In this document: piece after piece, positions 16,378 through 24,805 of the stretch | Layout of the letters: each line of letters starts with the position of its first letter | Position numbering within the stretch: position 1 is the first letter of the stretch | Program-made: the position numbers and the translations under genes | Assembly (NCBI RefSeq): GCF_009380135.2 | Contig: NZ_WHUT02000012.1 | Span: 1 to 64,000, forward strand | Source: Fertoeibacter niger | Lineage (GTDB): Bacteria > Pseudomonadota > Alphaproteobacteria > Rhodobacterales > Rhodobacteraceae | Direction of reading: 5' to 3' | DNA length: 64,000 nt | Notes under the pieces: generated by a model | What the model saw: only the letters and a program-made list of their open reading frames with translations | Database searches by the model: none | What the model was told of the DNA's origin: nothing

Positions 16378-19353
16378 ATGTGCGCCGATACCACCACGCC
16401 CGAAACTTCTGACGTTGATTACCGCGACACCGTTTTCCTGCCGGAAACCGATTTTCCCATGCGCGCCGCCCTGCCGCAGCGTGAACCCGAATGGCTGGCG
16501 CGGTGGGAACAGATCGGCGTCTACGACCGCCTGCGCGAAAAGCCGGGCCGCAGGCCGTTCACGCTGCATGACGGCCCCCCCTATGCCAACGGTCATTTGC
16601 ACATCGGCCACGCGCTGAACAAAGTGCTGAAGGACATGGTGGTGCGCAGCCAGCAGATGATGGGCAAGGACGCCCGCTATGTGCCCGGCTGGGATTGCCA
16701 CGGCCTGCCGATCGAGTGGAAGATCGAGGAGCAATACCGCGCCAAGGGGCTGAACAAGGACGATGTGGATATCGTCGCCTTCCGCCAGGAATGCCGCAAA
16801 TTCGCCGAAGGCTGGATCGACGTGCAGCGCGAGGAATTCAAGCGGCTGGGCATCACCGGCAACTGGGCCGATCCGTATCTGACGATGGACTACCACGCCG
16901 AGGCGGTAATCGCGGCGGAGTTCATGAAGTTTGTCATGAACGGCTCGCTCTATCAGGGCTCCAAACCCGTCATGTGGTCGCCGGTCGAGAAGACCGCGCT
17001 GGCCGAGGCGGAGGTGGAGTATCACGACCACACCTCGCATACGGTGTGGGTGCGGTTTAAGGTAGTGCAGACCGGAGCCTCTGGCGGCAACCTTGATGAA
17101 GTGAACGCGCGGGCGTCCAACTTGTCAGGGGCTAAAGTTGTCATATGGACGACAACTCCATGGACGATCCCACAAAATCGCGCTGTTTCCTACGGACCGA
17201 GCATCCCCTACGGGCTATACGAGGTTATAGGCCGCCCGGAGCAGTCCACGGCCGTTATCGGAGAACGCCTTGTCTTGTCTGACGCGCTCGCAGTTCAGGT
17301 CATGGCGGCAGCAAAGCTCGACGATACCATGTATCGCCGCATATCCGATGTAACACCTGATGAATTGGGGCATGTCACCCTCGCCCACCCCTTCCGCGCC
17401 ATCGAAGGCGGCATGGGCGAATGGGATTTCGACGTGCCGATGCTGCCGGGTGATCACGTCACCGACGATGCGGGCACCGGCTTTGTCCACACCGCCCCGA
17501 GCCACGGCGATGACGACTATCAGATGTATCTGAAGTTCAAGGACGATTACCCCGACTTCAAGCTGACCTACAACGTCGAACCCGATGGCTCCTACCGCGC
17601 CAACCTGCCGCTGTTCGGCGGCCAGGCGATCCTGACGCCCGAGGGCAAGGAAGGCCCGGCCAACGTGTCGGTCATCAAGCAACTGGCCTACACGGGTGCC
17701 CTGTTCGCCAAGGGCAAGCTGAAACACAGCTATCCGCATTCCTGGCGCTCCAAGGCCCCGCTGATCTACCGCAACACCCCGCAATGGTTCGTTGCCATCG
17801 ACAAGCCGCTGGATGACGGGCTGACCACCTACGGCGAAACCATCCGCAAGCGCGCGCTGATGAGCATCGACCAACTGGTGCAATGGACGCCGCAGACCGG
17901 CCGCAACCGCCTCTACTCGATGATCGAAGCCAGACCCGACTGGGTTCTGTCAAGACAACGCGCTTGGGGCGTGCCGTTGACCTGTTTTGTGAAGAACGGC
18001 GCGCAACCCACCGATGCCGACTATGTTTTGCGCGATGCGCAGGTGAATGCCCGCATCCTTGCGGAATTCGAGGAAAACGGCGCGGATGTGTGGTATGTGC
18101 AAGGCTTCAAGGAACGCATCCTTCAGGGCCTGCATGATCCTGCCGCCTATACGCAGGTGTTCGACGTGCTGGATGTGTGGTTCGACTCTGGCTCCACCCA
18201 CGCCTTCGTTCTGCGCGACCGCAAGGATGGCAGCGAGGACGGCTTGGCCGACCTCTATCTGGAGGGCACCGACCAGCACCGCGGCTGGTTCCATTCGTCA
18301 ATGCTGCAAGCCTGTGGCACCAAGGGCCGCGCGCCCTATCGCGGTGTTCTGACCCACGGTTTCACGCTGGATGAAAAGGGCATGAAAATGTCCAAATCCC
18401 TGGGCAACACCGTGGCCCCGGAAGAAGTCATCAAGGAATACGGCGCCGATATCCTGCGGCTGTGGGTGGCACAATCCGACTACACGATCGACCTGCGCAT
18501 CGGGAAGGAAATCCTGAAAGGCGTGGCCGACAGCTATCGCCGCCTGCGCAACACAATGCGTTTCCTTGTGGGCAACCTCGCGGGTTTCACCGATGCCGAA
18601 AAGGTGGCACCGCAGGACATGCCGGAACTGGAACGCTGGGTGCTGCACCGCCTGGCCGAACTGGACCGCGAGGTGCGCAAGGGTTACGCGGCCTACGACT
18701 TCCAGGGCGTGTTCCAGAAGCTGTTCACCTTCGCCACCACCGATCTGTCGGCGGTCTATTTCGACATCCGCAAGGACGCGCTCTATTGCGACGCCCCGGG
18801 CAGCCTGCGCCGCCGTTCCACCCGCACGGTGATGGATATCGTGTTCCACCGGCTGACGACCTGGCTGGCCCCGGTTCTGGTGTTCACGATGGAGGATCTG
18901 TGGCTGGCCCGCTTCCCCGGCGCGGATTCGTCGGTGCATCTGCAAGACATGCCCGACACGCCCGCCGACTGGCTGGATGAACCGCTGGCGGCCAAATGGG
19001 CGCAACTGCGGCAGGTCCGCCGCGTGGTCACGGCGGCGCTGGAGGTGCAGCGCACCGCCAAGGTCATCGGCGCAAGTCTGGAGGCCGCGCCGGTGGTGCA
19101 TGTGGCCGATACCGCGATCCTCAGCGCCCTGAAATCGCTGGATTTTGCCGAGCTTTGCATCACCTCGTCGCTTCAACTGACCGCCGATCCGGCCCCGGAC
19201 GAGGCCTTCCGCCTGCCCGATGTGCCGGGCGTGGGCGTGGTGTTCGAACTGGCCGAGGGCGAAAAATGCCAGCGCTGCTGGCAGATCCTGCCGGATGTGG
19301 GCACGCACAAGCACCCGCATACTTGCGCGCGCTGCAATGACGCCCTCGGATGA
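16378..19353 (+). CDS. ileS: Isoleucyl-tRNA synthetase
   Basis: This 991-residue class I synthetase charges tRNA-Ile in the cytoplasm. The HIGH motif is in GHLHIGHALNK at about residues 74-77, the KMSKS loop starts at residue 670, and the WTTTPWTIPQNRA segment belongs to the CP1 editing domain. The C-terminal zinc site is CQRCWQ with CARC. Length and motif order are normal. Bases about 17050-17390 use codons unlike the rest of the gene (several ATA, GGA, CTA and AAA/GTT codons), suggesting a recombined segment inside the editing domain. The stop overlaps the DUF3253 gene by 17 bases. Confidence 0.97.
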   Translation: MCADTTTPETSDVDYRDTVFLPETDFPMRAALPQREPEWLARWEQIGVYDRLREKPGRRPFTLHDGPPYANGHLHIGHALNKVLKDMVVRSQQMMGKDARYVPGWDCHGLPIEWKIEEQYRAKGLNKDDVDIVAFRQECRKFAEGWIDVQREEFKRLGITGNWADPYLTMDYHAEAVIAAEFMKFVMNGSLYQGSKPVMWSPVEKTALAEAEVEYHDHTSHTVWVRFKVVQTGASGGNLDEVNARASNLSGAKVVIWTTTPWTIPQNRAVSYGPSIPYGLYEVIGRPEQSTAVIGERLVLSDALAVQVMAAAKLDDTMYRRISDVTPDELGHVTLAHPFRAIEGGMGEWDFDVPMLPGDHVTDDAGTGFVHTAPSHGDDDYQMYLKFKDDYPDFKLTYNVEPDGSYRANLPLFGGQAILTPEGKEGPANVSVIKQLAYTGALFAKGKLKHSYPHSWRSKAPLIYRNTPQWFVAIDKPLDDGLTTYGETIRKRALMSIDQLVQWTPQTGRNRLYSMIEARPDWVLSRQRAWGVPLTCFVKNGAQPTDADYVLRDAQVNARILAEFEENGADVWYVQGFKERILQGLHDPAAYTQVFDVLDVWFDSGSTHAFVLRDRKDGSEDGLADLYLEGTDQHRGWFHSSMLQACGTKGRAPYRGVLTHGFTLDEKGMKMSKSLGNTVAPEEVIKEYGADILRLWVAQSDYTIDLRIGKEILKGVADSYRRLRNTMRFLVGNLAGFTDAEKVAPQDMPELERWVLHRLAELDREVRKGYAAYDFQGVFQKLFTFATTDLSAVYFDIRKDALYCDAPGSLRRRSTRTVMDIVFHRLTTWLAPVLVFTMEDLWLARFPGADSSVHLQDMPDTPADWLDEPLAAKWAQLRQVRRVVTAALEVQRTAKVIGASLEAAPVVHVADTAILSALKSLDFAELCITSSLQLTADPAPDEAFRLPDVPGVGVVFELAEGEKCQRCWQILPDVGTHKHPHTCARCNDALG

Positions 19354-19582
19354 GGCGATAGCCGCGGCGCTGATGGATATGGCACACCGGCGGGGCAGGG
19401 GGAAAACCTTCTGCCCCTCGGACACCGCCCGCGCATTGGCGGCAGACTGGCGGCCCCTGATGCCCGACGTGCGCCGCGTGGCGGGACGGCTTCAGCAAGA
19501 GGGATCGTTGCAGGCGTCACAGCGCGGCCGACCGGTTGATCCGCAATCGGCATCGGGGCCGATCCGGCTGTCATTGCCCTGA
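19337..19582 (+). CDS. DUF3253 family small protein
   Basis: An 81-residue protein with the DUF3253 pattern: RGRGKTFCPSDTARALAADWRPLMPDVRRVAGRLQQEGSL (read in parts) followed by RGRPVDP and a terminal GPIRLSL. The predicted fold is a small winged-helix-like unit; the function is unknown. Its ATG lies inside the last codons of ileS (17-base overlap), so translation is probably coupled. It ends facing the DUF1127 gene on the other strand, whose 3' end overlaps it. Confidence 0.75.
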   Translation: MTPSDEAIAAALMDMAHRRGRGKTFCPSDTARALAADWRPLMPDVRRVAGRLQQEGSLQASQRGRPVDPQSASGPIRLSLP

Positions 19583-19710
19583 AGCAATTGCTCCAGATCA
19601 TCCCGCATCAGGCCGATGTCGCGCAGCAGATGGTCATCGGCGCGGTGCAGCAACGGCCCAAGCGACTGGTGGCGCTGCCACAGGGCACAAAGGCGGGAAA
19701 GCGCGAACAT
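19492..19710 (-). CDS. DUF1127 small protein
   Basis: A 72-residue protein with the arginine-rich DUF1127 signature near its middle (LLHRADDHLLRDIGLMRDDLEQLL) and an N-terminal helix MFALSRLCALWQRH. The minus-strand ATG at 19710 is preceded by GGAGG at ideal spacing. DUF1127 proteins in related Rhodobacter are known to influence RNA turnover and stress responses; that is family knowledge, not shown here. The C-terminal tail contains cysteines (CGSTGRPRCDACNDPSC), unusual for the family. It is divergent from the LysR gene, with 99 bases between starts, and its 3' end overlaps the convergent DUF3253 gene by 91 bases. Confidence 0.75.
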   Translation of the reverse strand: MFALSRLCALWQRHQSLGPLLHRADDHLLRDIGLMRDDLEQLLQGNDSRIGPDADCGSTGRPRCDACNDPSC

Positions 19711-19809
19711 GGCAAACCTCCGGCAAAGAAGCCCCATCTGCACCCGGCGCTTGACATAAGACAAACGAATAGCACTGATAGGATCCATCGCCTCCGTTGA
19801 TGGCATGCC

Positions 19810-20682
19810 ATGACCATTCCCCTCGACAGCGACCTGATGCGCGCCTTTCTGGCCGTTGCCGATACCGGCAGCGTGACCGGGGCCGCTGACCGCATCGGGC
19901 GCACGCAATCGGCGGTGTCGATGCAGATCCGGCGGCTGGAGAACAGCCTTGGCCAAAGCCTGTTCCTGCGCCTGCCGCGCGGTGTGGCGCTGACCGCCCG
20001 GGGGCAGCAACTGTTGCCCTATGCCCGCCGCGTGGTGGGCCTGCTGGACGAGGCAGCCGTGGCGCTGCGGGTCAAACCGCTGACCGGCCCGGTGCGGGTG
20101 GGCATTCCGGACGAATATTCCGGCTCTGTCCTGCCGCGCGCCCTGGCCGCCTTTGCCGAACGCCACCCCGGGGCCCAGGTGTTCATCCGCTGCGACCACT
20201 CCGCCCCGCAGTTGCAGGCGCTGGCACGCGATGAGATCGACCTCGCCGTGGTCTATGACTGGCATTATGTGGAGGAGGGCGAACTGCTGGGCATCGATCC
20301 GACGGTCTGGGCCACATCCGTTGCCCATGGCCAGCATCTGCGCAGCCCGGTCCCGGTTGCCATCTACTTCCGGTCAGACTGGTGCCGCGATTTTGCGCAA
20401 CGGTCGCTGGATCAGCAGGGCCTGCGCTGGCGGGTGGCCTTTGAATGCGACGATGCGGGGGCCATGCGGGGCGCGCTGCAAGGCGGGCTGGCGATTGCGC
20501 CGATCTCGCGCAGCACGATCCCAGAAGGCTGCCGGGAACTGACGGCGGCAGACGGCTTTCCCGGTGTGGATTCCGCGCGCGTGGTTCTGCGCCGCAACCC
20601 GAACGGGTCATCCCCGGCAATCGACGGCATGGCCGACATGCTGCGCGCGGCGTTCCGCCCCTTGGCACAGGCCCCGCGATGA
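19810..20682 (+). CDS. LysR-family transcriptional regulator
   Basis: A 290-residue regulator with an N-terminal winged helix (LMRAFLAVADTGSVTGAADRIGRTQSAVSMQIRRLE) and a C-terminal ligand-binding domain. LysR regulators often control a divergent neighbour; here that is the DUF1127 gene, which makes it the best candidate target. The stop overlaps ogt as ATGA, so the two are in one transcript. The inducer is unknown. Confidence 0.88.
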   Translation: MTIPLDSDLMRAFLAVADTGSVTGAADRIGRTQSAVSMQIRRLENSLGQSLFLRLPRGVALTARGQQLLPYARRVVGLLDEAAVALRVKPLTGPVRVGIPDEYSGSVLPRALAAFAERHPGAQVFIRCDHSAPQLQALARDEIDLAVVYDWHYVEEGELLGIDPTVWATSVAHGQHLRSPVPVAIYFRSDWCRDFAQRSLDQQGLRWRVAFECDDAGAMRGALQGGLAIAPISRSTIPEGCRELTAADGFPGVDSARVVLRRNPNGSSPAIDGMADMLRAAFRPLAQAPR

Positions 20683-21149
20683 GCCCGGGCCCCGCGATGA
20701 TCCGGCAGGCCAGCTTCGCCAGCCCCTTCGGCCCCCTGACCCTGACAGAAGAGGACAGCCGCCTGACCCGCCTGCGCTGGGCTGGCGATGGTGCCGATAC
20801 CTCGCCCCTGCTGGACGATGCCAAGGTCCAGCTTGCCGCCTATTTCGCGGGGCGGCTGACGGAATTTGCCCTGCCGCTGGCCCTGGGGCAGGGGTTTCAG
20901 GCGCGGTTTCTGGCCGCGCTCTGCGCCATTCCCCATGGCGAAACCCGGCGCTACGGCGATCTGGCAAAGGAATTGGGCGTGTCCGCGCAGGCCATCGGGC
21001 AGGCCTGCGGGGCCAACCCGCTGCCCATCCTGATCCCTTGCCACCGGGTTCTGGGGGCGCAGGGCCTTGGCGGCTTTTCCGCGCCCGGCGGGATCGAAAC
21101 CAAGGTGGCCCTGCTGCGCCATGAGGGTGCGGCATCGCTTCTGCTCTGA
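20679..21149 (+). CDS. ogt: Methylated-DNA--[protein]-cysteine S-methyltransferase
   Basis: The 156-residue protein removes O6-alkyl groups from guanine in a suicide reaction. The acceptor cysteine is in the invariant PCHRV motif (ILIPCHRVLGAQGLGGFS), preceded by the helix-turn-helix region GETRRYGDLAKELGVSAQAIGQACGANP. ATG 20679 overlaps the LysR stop; a second ATG at 20697 is a possible alternative. Length fits the Ogt/MGMT class without an Ada domain. Confidence 0.9.
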   Translation: MSPGPAMIRQASFASPFGPLTLTEEDSRLTRLRWAGDGADTSPLLDDAKVQLAAYFAGRLTEFALPLALGQGFQARFLAALCAIPHGETRRYGDLAKELGVSAQAIGQACGANPLPILIPCHRVLGAQGLGGFSAPGGIETKVALLRHEGAASLLL

Positions 21150-21466
21150 CCCCTTCCCTCATTTTCTGTCCACAAATATCCCACGGGAGGGGTCGGGGGA
21201 GGGTGTGAAACCCTCCCCCGCGGCCGGCCAGGGCCGCGCAACAGGCGCGGTCGCAGCACGTGGGCCTCGCGCAATTGCTGTCCGGGCCAACACGCTGGCC
21301 CTTGGTTGCCGCGGTGGTGGTGATGTGCGAAATCCCGGTCCTCTTCGCGGTGCGACGGGCGTTCGGCGAAGGTCTGTCACCGAAAAAGGCCATGCATGCG
21401 GGGCTGATCGTGGCGGGAGTGTTCCTGCCGCGTCTGCATCACCTGTGCATCATCGGTGCACGGGAA
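21150..21466. other. 317-base intergenic region between convergent ogt and pcs
   Basis: It contains an ATATCCC extragenic element with a strong GC hairpin (21173-21219) and then about 240 bases in which a plus-strand frame has a hydrophobic stretch but no ribosome site or family match. I assign no gene there. Confidence 0.4.
21173..21219. repeat. ATATCCC extragenic element with 10-bp GC hairpin (copy 1)
   Basis: CAAATATCCC followed by ACGGGAGG is shared, with small changes, with a second intergenic site at 50134-50152. Five bases further a perfect hairpin follows: GGGGGAGGGT at 21195-21204, loop GTGAA, complement at 21210-21219. It lies 24 bases downstream of the ogt stop. It may end transcription or be a dispersed repeat; there is no clear T-run. 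Confidence 0.6.
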
Positions 21467-22168
21467 TCACGCGGTCTTGCGCGGCGGGATCAGCTGCTGC
21501 GCCACCCCCGCGACACAAAGGTAGATCGAGGTGATCACCAGCCCCCAATGCGCCCAGCTTTGCGGGTGGAAATCCACCCAGGCCGCCCAGCCCGCGCAGA
21601 CCACCCAGGCCAGCGCCATGGGCAATGTCACCCACCGCCAGCGCGCCGTGCGCACCGGATGCACGAATTTCAGATTGGTGAACATCGCCACGGTCAGCGC
21701 CAGCACGATGCCCAGGATCACCGTTTCGGACGGGGTAACGGCAAACAGCACCAGCACCACCATGTTCCAGCAGGCAGGAAAGCCCGCAAAGGAGTAATCC
21801 TTTGTTTTCATGCGCGTATCGGCAAAATAGATGACGGACCCATAGACGATGACGATGATGGCGATCCAGCCTTCCCAGCCGTCCAGCAGGCCGGATTTGA
21901 ACAGCGCATAGGCCGGGATGAACACATAGGTCAGATAATCGATGATCAGATCCAAAAGCACGCCGTCATAGGTGGGCCAGTTGGTGCGCACGTCATAGCG
22001 CCGGGCCAGCGGGCCGTCGATGCCATCGACAATCAGCGCAAGCACCAGCCACAGGAACATCAGATCCCATTTGCCCTCGACCGCGGCCAGCATCGCCAGC
22101 ATCGACAGCACCGCGCCGGTGGCGGTCAAAAGGTGGACGGACAGGGCTTTCAGGCGTGGTGTCATCAC
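21467..22168 (-). CDS. pcs: Phosphatidylcholine synthase
   Basis: The 233-residue inner-membrane enzyme condenses CDP-diacylglycerol with choline to give phosphatidylcholine. The CDP-alcohol phosphotransferase signature is visible as VDGIDGPLARRYDV plus DGVLLDLIIDYLTYVFIP, and the Pcs-specific YFADTRMKTKDYSFAGFPACWN follows. About seven to eight hydrophobic helices are evident. Pcs is typical of host-interacting and phototrophic Alphaproteobacteria. It is transcribed alone, downstream of xerC in the same direction. Confidence 0.93.
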   Translation of the reverse strand: MMTPRLKALSVHLLTATGAVLSMLAMLAAVEGKWDLMFLWLVLALIVDGIDGPLARRYDVRTNWPTYDGVLLDLIIDYLTYVFIPAYALFKSGLLDGWEGWIAIIVIVYGSVIYFADTRMKTKDYSFAGFPACWNMVVLVLFAVTPSETVILGIVLALTVAMFTNLKFVHPVRTARWRWVTLPMALAWVVCAGWAAWVDFHPQSWAHWGLVITSIYLCVAGVAQQLIPPRKTA

Positions 22169-22204
22169 GGGCTATTGATCCGATTCAGTAGAAATTGCAA
22201 GCTG

Positions 22205-23128
22205 TTAGGCGCGGGGATGGGCGCGGGCGTAAACCTCCATCAACCGGGCGGTATCGACGGCGGTATAGGCCTGGGTGGTGGAAAGCGACGCATGGCCCAG
22301 CAGTTCCTGAATGGCCCGCAGATCGCCGCCCGCGTTCAGAAGATGCGTGGCAAAGGAATGCCGCATCGCATGTGGCGTGGCCGTGGCGGGCAGGCCCAGC
22401 TGGTTGCGCGCCTTTTCCATCACCAACGCAATCTGGCGCGGGTTCAGCGCGCCGCCGCGCGCCCCGCGAAACAGCGGTTCACCGGCGGCAAGGTCAAAGG
22501 GGCAAAGGGCGGCATAACGCGCCACCGCGGAACGCGCGACCGGCAGCACCGGCACCAGCCGTTCCTTGCCGCCCTTGCCGGTGATGCGCAGGGTGTCGGG
22601 CAGCGGATGGGCCGCGCCGGTCAGGCCCAAAGCCTCGGATATGCGCAGGCCGCAGCCGTAAAGCAGGGTCACAACCGCTTGATCGCGCGCGGAAATCCAG
22701 TCTTCCGCCCCTTGTTCGCCCACGGTGCCGATCATCGCGCGCGCCGCATCGACGGCCAACGGGCGCGGCAGCTTGCGGCGGAACTTCGGGCTGCGGGTGG
22801 ACAGGACCGCCGTGGCATCGGCGCCGTCACGTTCCGCCAGCCAGCCGGTAAAGCCCTTCACCGCCGACAGTGCCCGCGCCAGCGACCGCGCCCCCACACC
22901 CCGGGCGCGTTCATGCGCCATCCAGGCCCGCAGATCGGCATGGGGCAGGGTGATCAGCGCGGCCAACCCCTCGGCCCCGCCGCGATGCTGGGCCATGAAA
23001 GCCAGATACCCCGTGATATCCGTGGCATAGGCCTTCACGGTGTTTTCTGCCGCGCCATTCAGAACACGCAGATGGTCCAGCCATTCCGCCATGGCGGCCC
23101 GTGCGGCAGGCGCGATGGCAAGGCTCAC
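22205..23128 (-). CDS. xerC: Tyrosine recombinase XerC
   Basis: A 307-residue recombinase that resolves chromosome dimers at dif with XerD. The SAM-like N-terminal domain (WLDHLRVLNGAAENTVKAY) is followed by the catalytic core with Arg in GCGLRISEAL, HAMRHSFATHLL, LGHASLSTTQAYTAVD with the nucleophile Tyr. I placed the start at GTG 23128, which overlaps the DUF484 stop as GTGA; an upstream longer frame would invade DUF484. DUF484-xerC pairing is common in Proteobacteria. Confidence 0.92.
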   Translation of the reverse strand: MSLAIAPAARAAMAEWLDHLRVLNGAAENTVKAYATDITGYLAFMAQHRGGAEGLAALITLPHADLRAWMAHERARGVGARSLARALSAVKGFTGWLAERDGADATAVLSTRSPKFRRKLPRPLAVDAARAMIGTVGEQGAEDWISARDQAVVTLLYGCGLRISEALGLTGAAHPLPDTLRITGKGGKERLVPVLPVARSAVARYAALCPFDLAAGEPLFRGARGGALNPRQIALVMEKARNQLGLPATATPHAMRHSFATHLLNAGGDLRAIQELLGHASLSTTQAYTAVDTARLMEVYARAHPRA

Positions 23129-23817
23129 GACAGCCAGCGGCGCATTGTCCGCTCGAACACTCCGGCGAAAAATGCCAGCAGATCCGTGCCTTGGGTGGGT
23201 TTGAAATGATGCGGGTCTTCGGCCCCCATCACCAGCATGCCGGGCAACCGCCCCTTGCCGAAATCCAGCCGCATCAAGGCCTCGGACCGGATCCACGCCG
23301 CACGGTCGCCATAGATCTGGTCGGAACTGGGGATGGTCTGGCGCAGCGTCACGGGCCGCAGCGGCACATTGCGCCCGCCCGCCAGATACTCGGCCACAAA
23401 GCCCGGCTCGGCCACGAACAGCACATCACCCAACCGCCTCAGCGTCGGGTCTTCGGCGCTTTGCACCGATTCCAGCACCAGCCGGATGCAATCCACCCGC
23501 AGGGTCTGCGCCACCTCGCCGCCCAGCGAGATCAGGAAATCCTCGAAACTCAGCGGGTCCAGCATCTGCAACAGCGCGCGGTGGACCTGATTGGTGCCGG
23601 CAAGGTTTTCATAGGCGGCGGCGATGACGGAACGGTGCGTATCCTCCAGCCGGTCAAGGCGGCTTTCCAGCCGTTCCATCGCGATGCCGCGCAGATCGAC
23701 GATATTGCTGCCCATCGCACGCTCGTTCGCGGCGATCAGCGCGCGCATCAGATCATGATCCTCAAGGATCACCTCGGGTTCGGCAAGTATGCGGTCTCGC
23801 AGGTCGGGTTCGATCAT
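23125..23817 (-). CDS. DUF484 family protein
   Basis: A 230-residue cytosolic protein with a coiled N-terminal helix (RDRILAEPEVILEDHDLMRALIAAN) and a GAF-like C-terminal domain with GRLPGMLVMGAEDPHHFKPTQGTDLLAFFAGVFE. The function is unknown, but it is regularly upstream of xerC as here. The ATG at 23817 gives the usual N-terminus; an upstream in-frame start at 23922 is unlikely. Confidence 0.85.
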   Translation of the reverse strand: MIEPDLRDRILAEPEVILEDHDLMRALIAANERAMGSNIVDLRGIAMERLESRLDRLEDTHRSVIAAAYENLAGTNQVHRALLQMLDPLSFEDFLISLGGEVAQTLRVDCIRLVLESVQSAEDPTLRRLGDVLFVAEPGFVAEYLAGGRNVPLRPVTLRQTIPSSDQIYGDRAAWIRSEALMRLDFGKGRLPGMLVMGAEDPHHFKPTQGTDLLAFFAGVFERTMRRWLS

Positions 23818-23965
23818 GGGGCCTACCGCTTGTTCAACTGCGGGTGACAGTATCAAGACTGTGACGGAATATCTTGTGCTTTTTTCGCAATGCGCTGTGG
23901 CCGAAACAGTCAGGTGTGGCAATCACCCCGCACCGCCACCAGCCCGGCCCCCGCCGCCAACGGAA

Positions 23966-23990
23966 CGGCCCGCCCTTTGCAGGCGGGCCG
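23966..23990 (-). terminator. Possible terminator downstream of tal
   Basis: CGGCCCGCC (23966-23974) pairs with GGCGGGCCG (23982-23990) over a 7-base loop, 33 bases past the tal stop on the minus strand. The stem is strong but the following T-run is weak (TTCC), so it may work poorly or need Rho. Confidence 0.45.
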
Positions 23991-24022
23991 CAGGGTGTTT
24001 GCAGGCGACCGGCAATCGGGTG

Positions 24023-24676
24023 TCAGATGATCTTCTGCCCGGTCTTGGCCCAGTCTTTCATGAACTGTTCCAACCCCTTGTCGGTCAGCACATGGCTGGC
24101 CAGCCCCTTGATGACGGCGGGCGGCGCGGTGATCACATCGGCGCCGATCAGCGCGCATTGCGTGACATGGTTGGCGGTGCGGATCGAGGCGGCCAGGATC
24201 TGCGTCTTGAAGTCGTAATTGTCATAGATGGTGCGGATGTCGCTGATCAGGTCAAGGCCATCAAGGTTGATGTCATCAAGCCGCCCGATGAAGGGGCTGA
24301 TGAACGTGGCCCCGGCCTTGGCTGCCAGCAGCGCCTGATTGGCGGAAAAGCACAGCGTCACGTTGACCATGAACCCGTCGTTCGACAGTGTCTTGCAGGT
24401 TTGCAGCCCGGCCCAGGTCAGCGGCACCTTGACGGTGATGTTCGGCGCGATCTCGGCCAGTTTGCGGCCCTCGGCGATCATGGCATCTGCCTCCAGCGCC
24501 ACGACCTCGGCCGATACCGGGCCGGATACGATGGAGCAGATTTCCTTGGTCACTTCCAGAATGTCGCGGCCCGATTTCAGGATCAGCGAGGGGTTGGTGG
24601 TGACGCCGTCCACCATGCCCAGATCATTCAGTTCCGCAATCGCGGCGACATCGGCGGTATCGACAAAGAATTTCAT
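24023..24676 (-). CDS. tal: Transaldolase (TalC / fructose-6-phosphate aldolase type)
   Basis: A 217-residue short transaldolase, a pentose-phosphate enzyme that moves a dihydroxyacetone unit between sugar phosphates. The start [18 protein letters not shown], the loop [13 protein letters not shown] and the Schiff-base lysine segment [11 protein letters not shown] are characteristic, with SPFIGRLDD and [12 protein letters not shown] further on. The size fits the subfamily. It is divergent from priA. Confidence 0.93.
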   Translation of the reverse strand: MKFFVDTADVAAIAELNDLGMVDGVTTNPSLILKSGRDILEVTKEICSIVSGPVSAEVVALEADAMIAEGRKLAEIAPNITVKVPLTWAGLQTCKTLSNDGFMVNVTLCFSANQALLAAKAGATFISPFIGRLDDINLDGLDLISDIRTIYDNYDFKTQILAASIRTANHVTQCALIGADVITAPPAVIKGLASHVLTDKGLEQFMKDWAKTGQKII

Positions 24677-24805
24677 CGGGCGTTCCTATCCTCGGCAGGG
24701 GTGTTGCGGCGGGTGCCGGGGGTGTAATAGCGCAACTGGCCGCGCGGGGAAAGACTTGTGCGGCCAGACGGGCGGTGCGGCGACAGGCGGGAAAGCGAGG
24801 CGCGG

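Noticed and set aside
21260-21466. Hydrophobic plus-strand stretch (VAAVVVMCEIPVLFAVRRAF) before pcs
   Set aside because: It runs straight on through pcs antisense, lacks a ribosome site, and has no known family.
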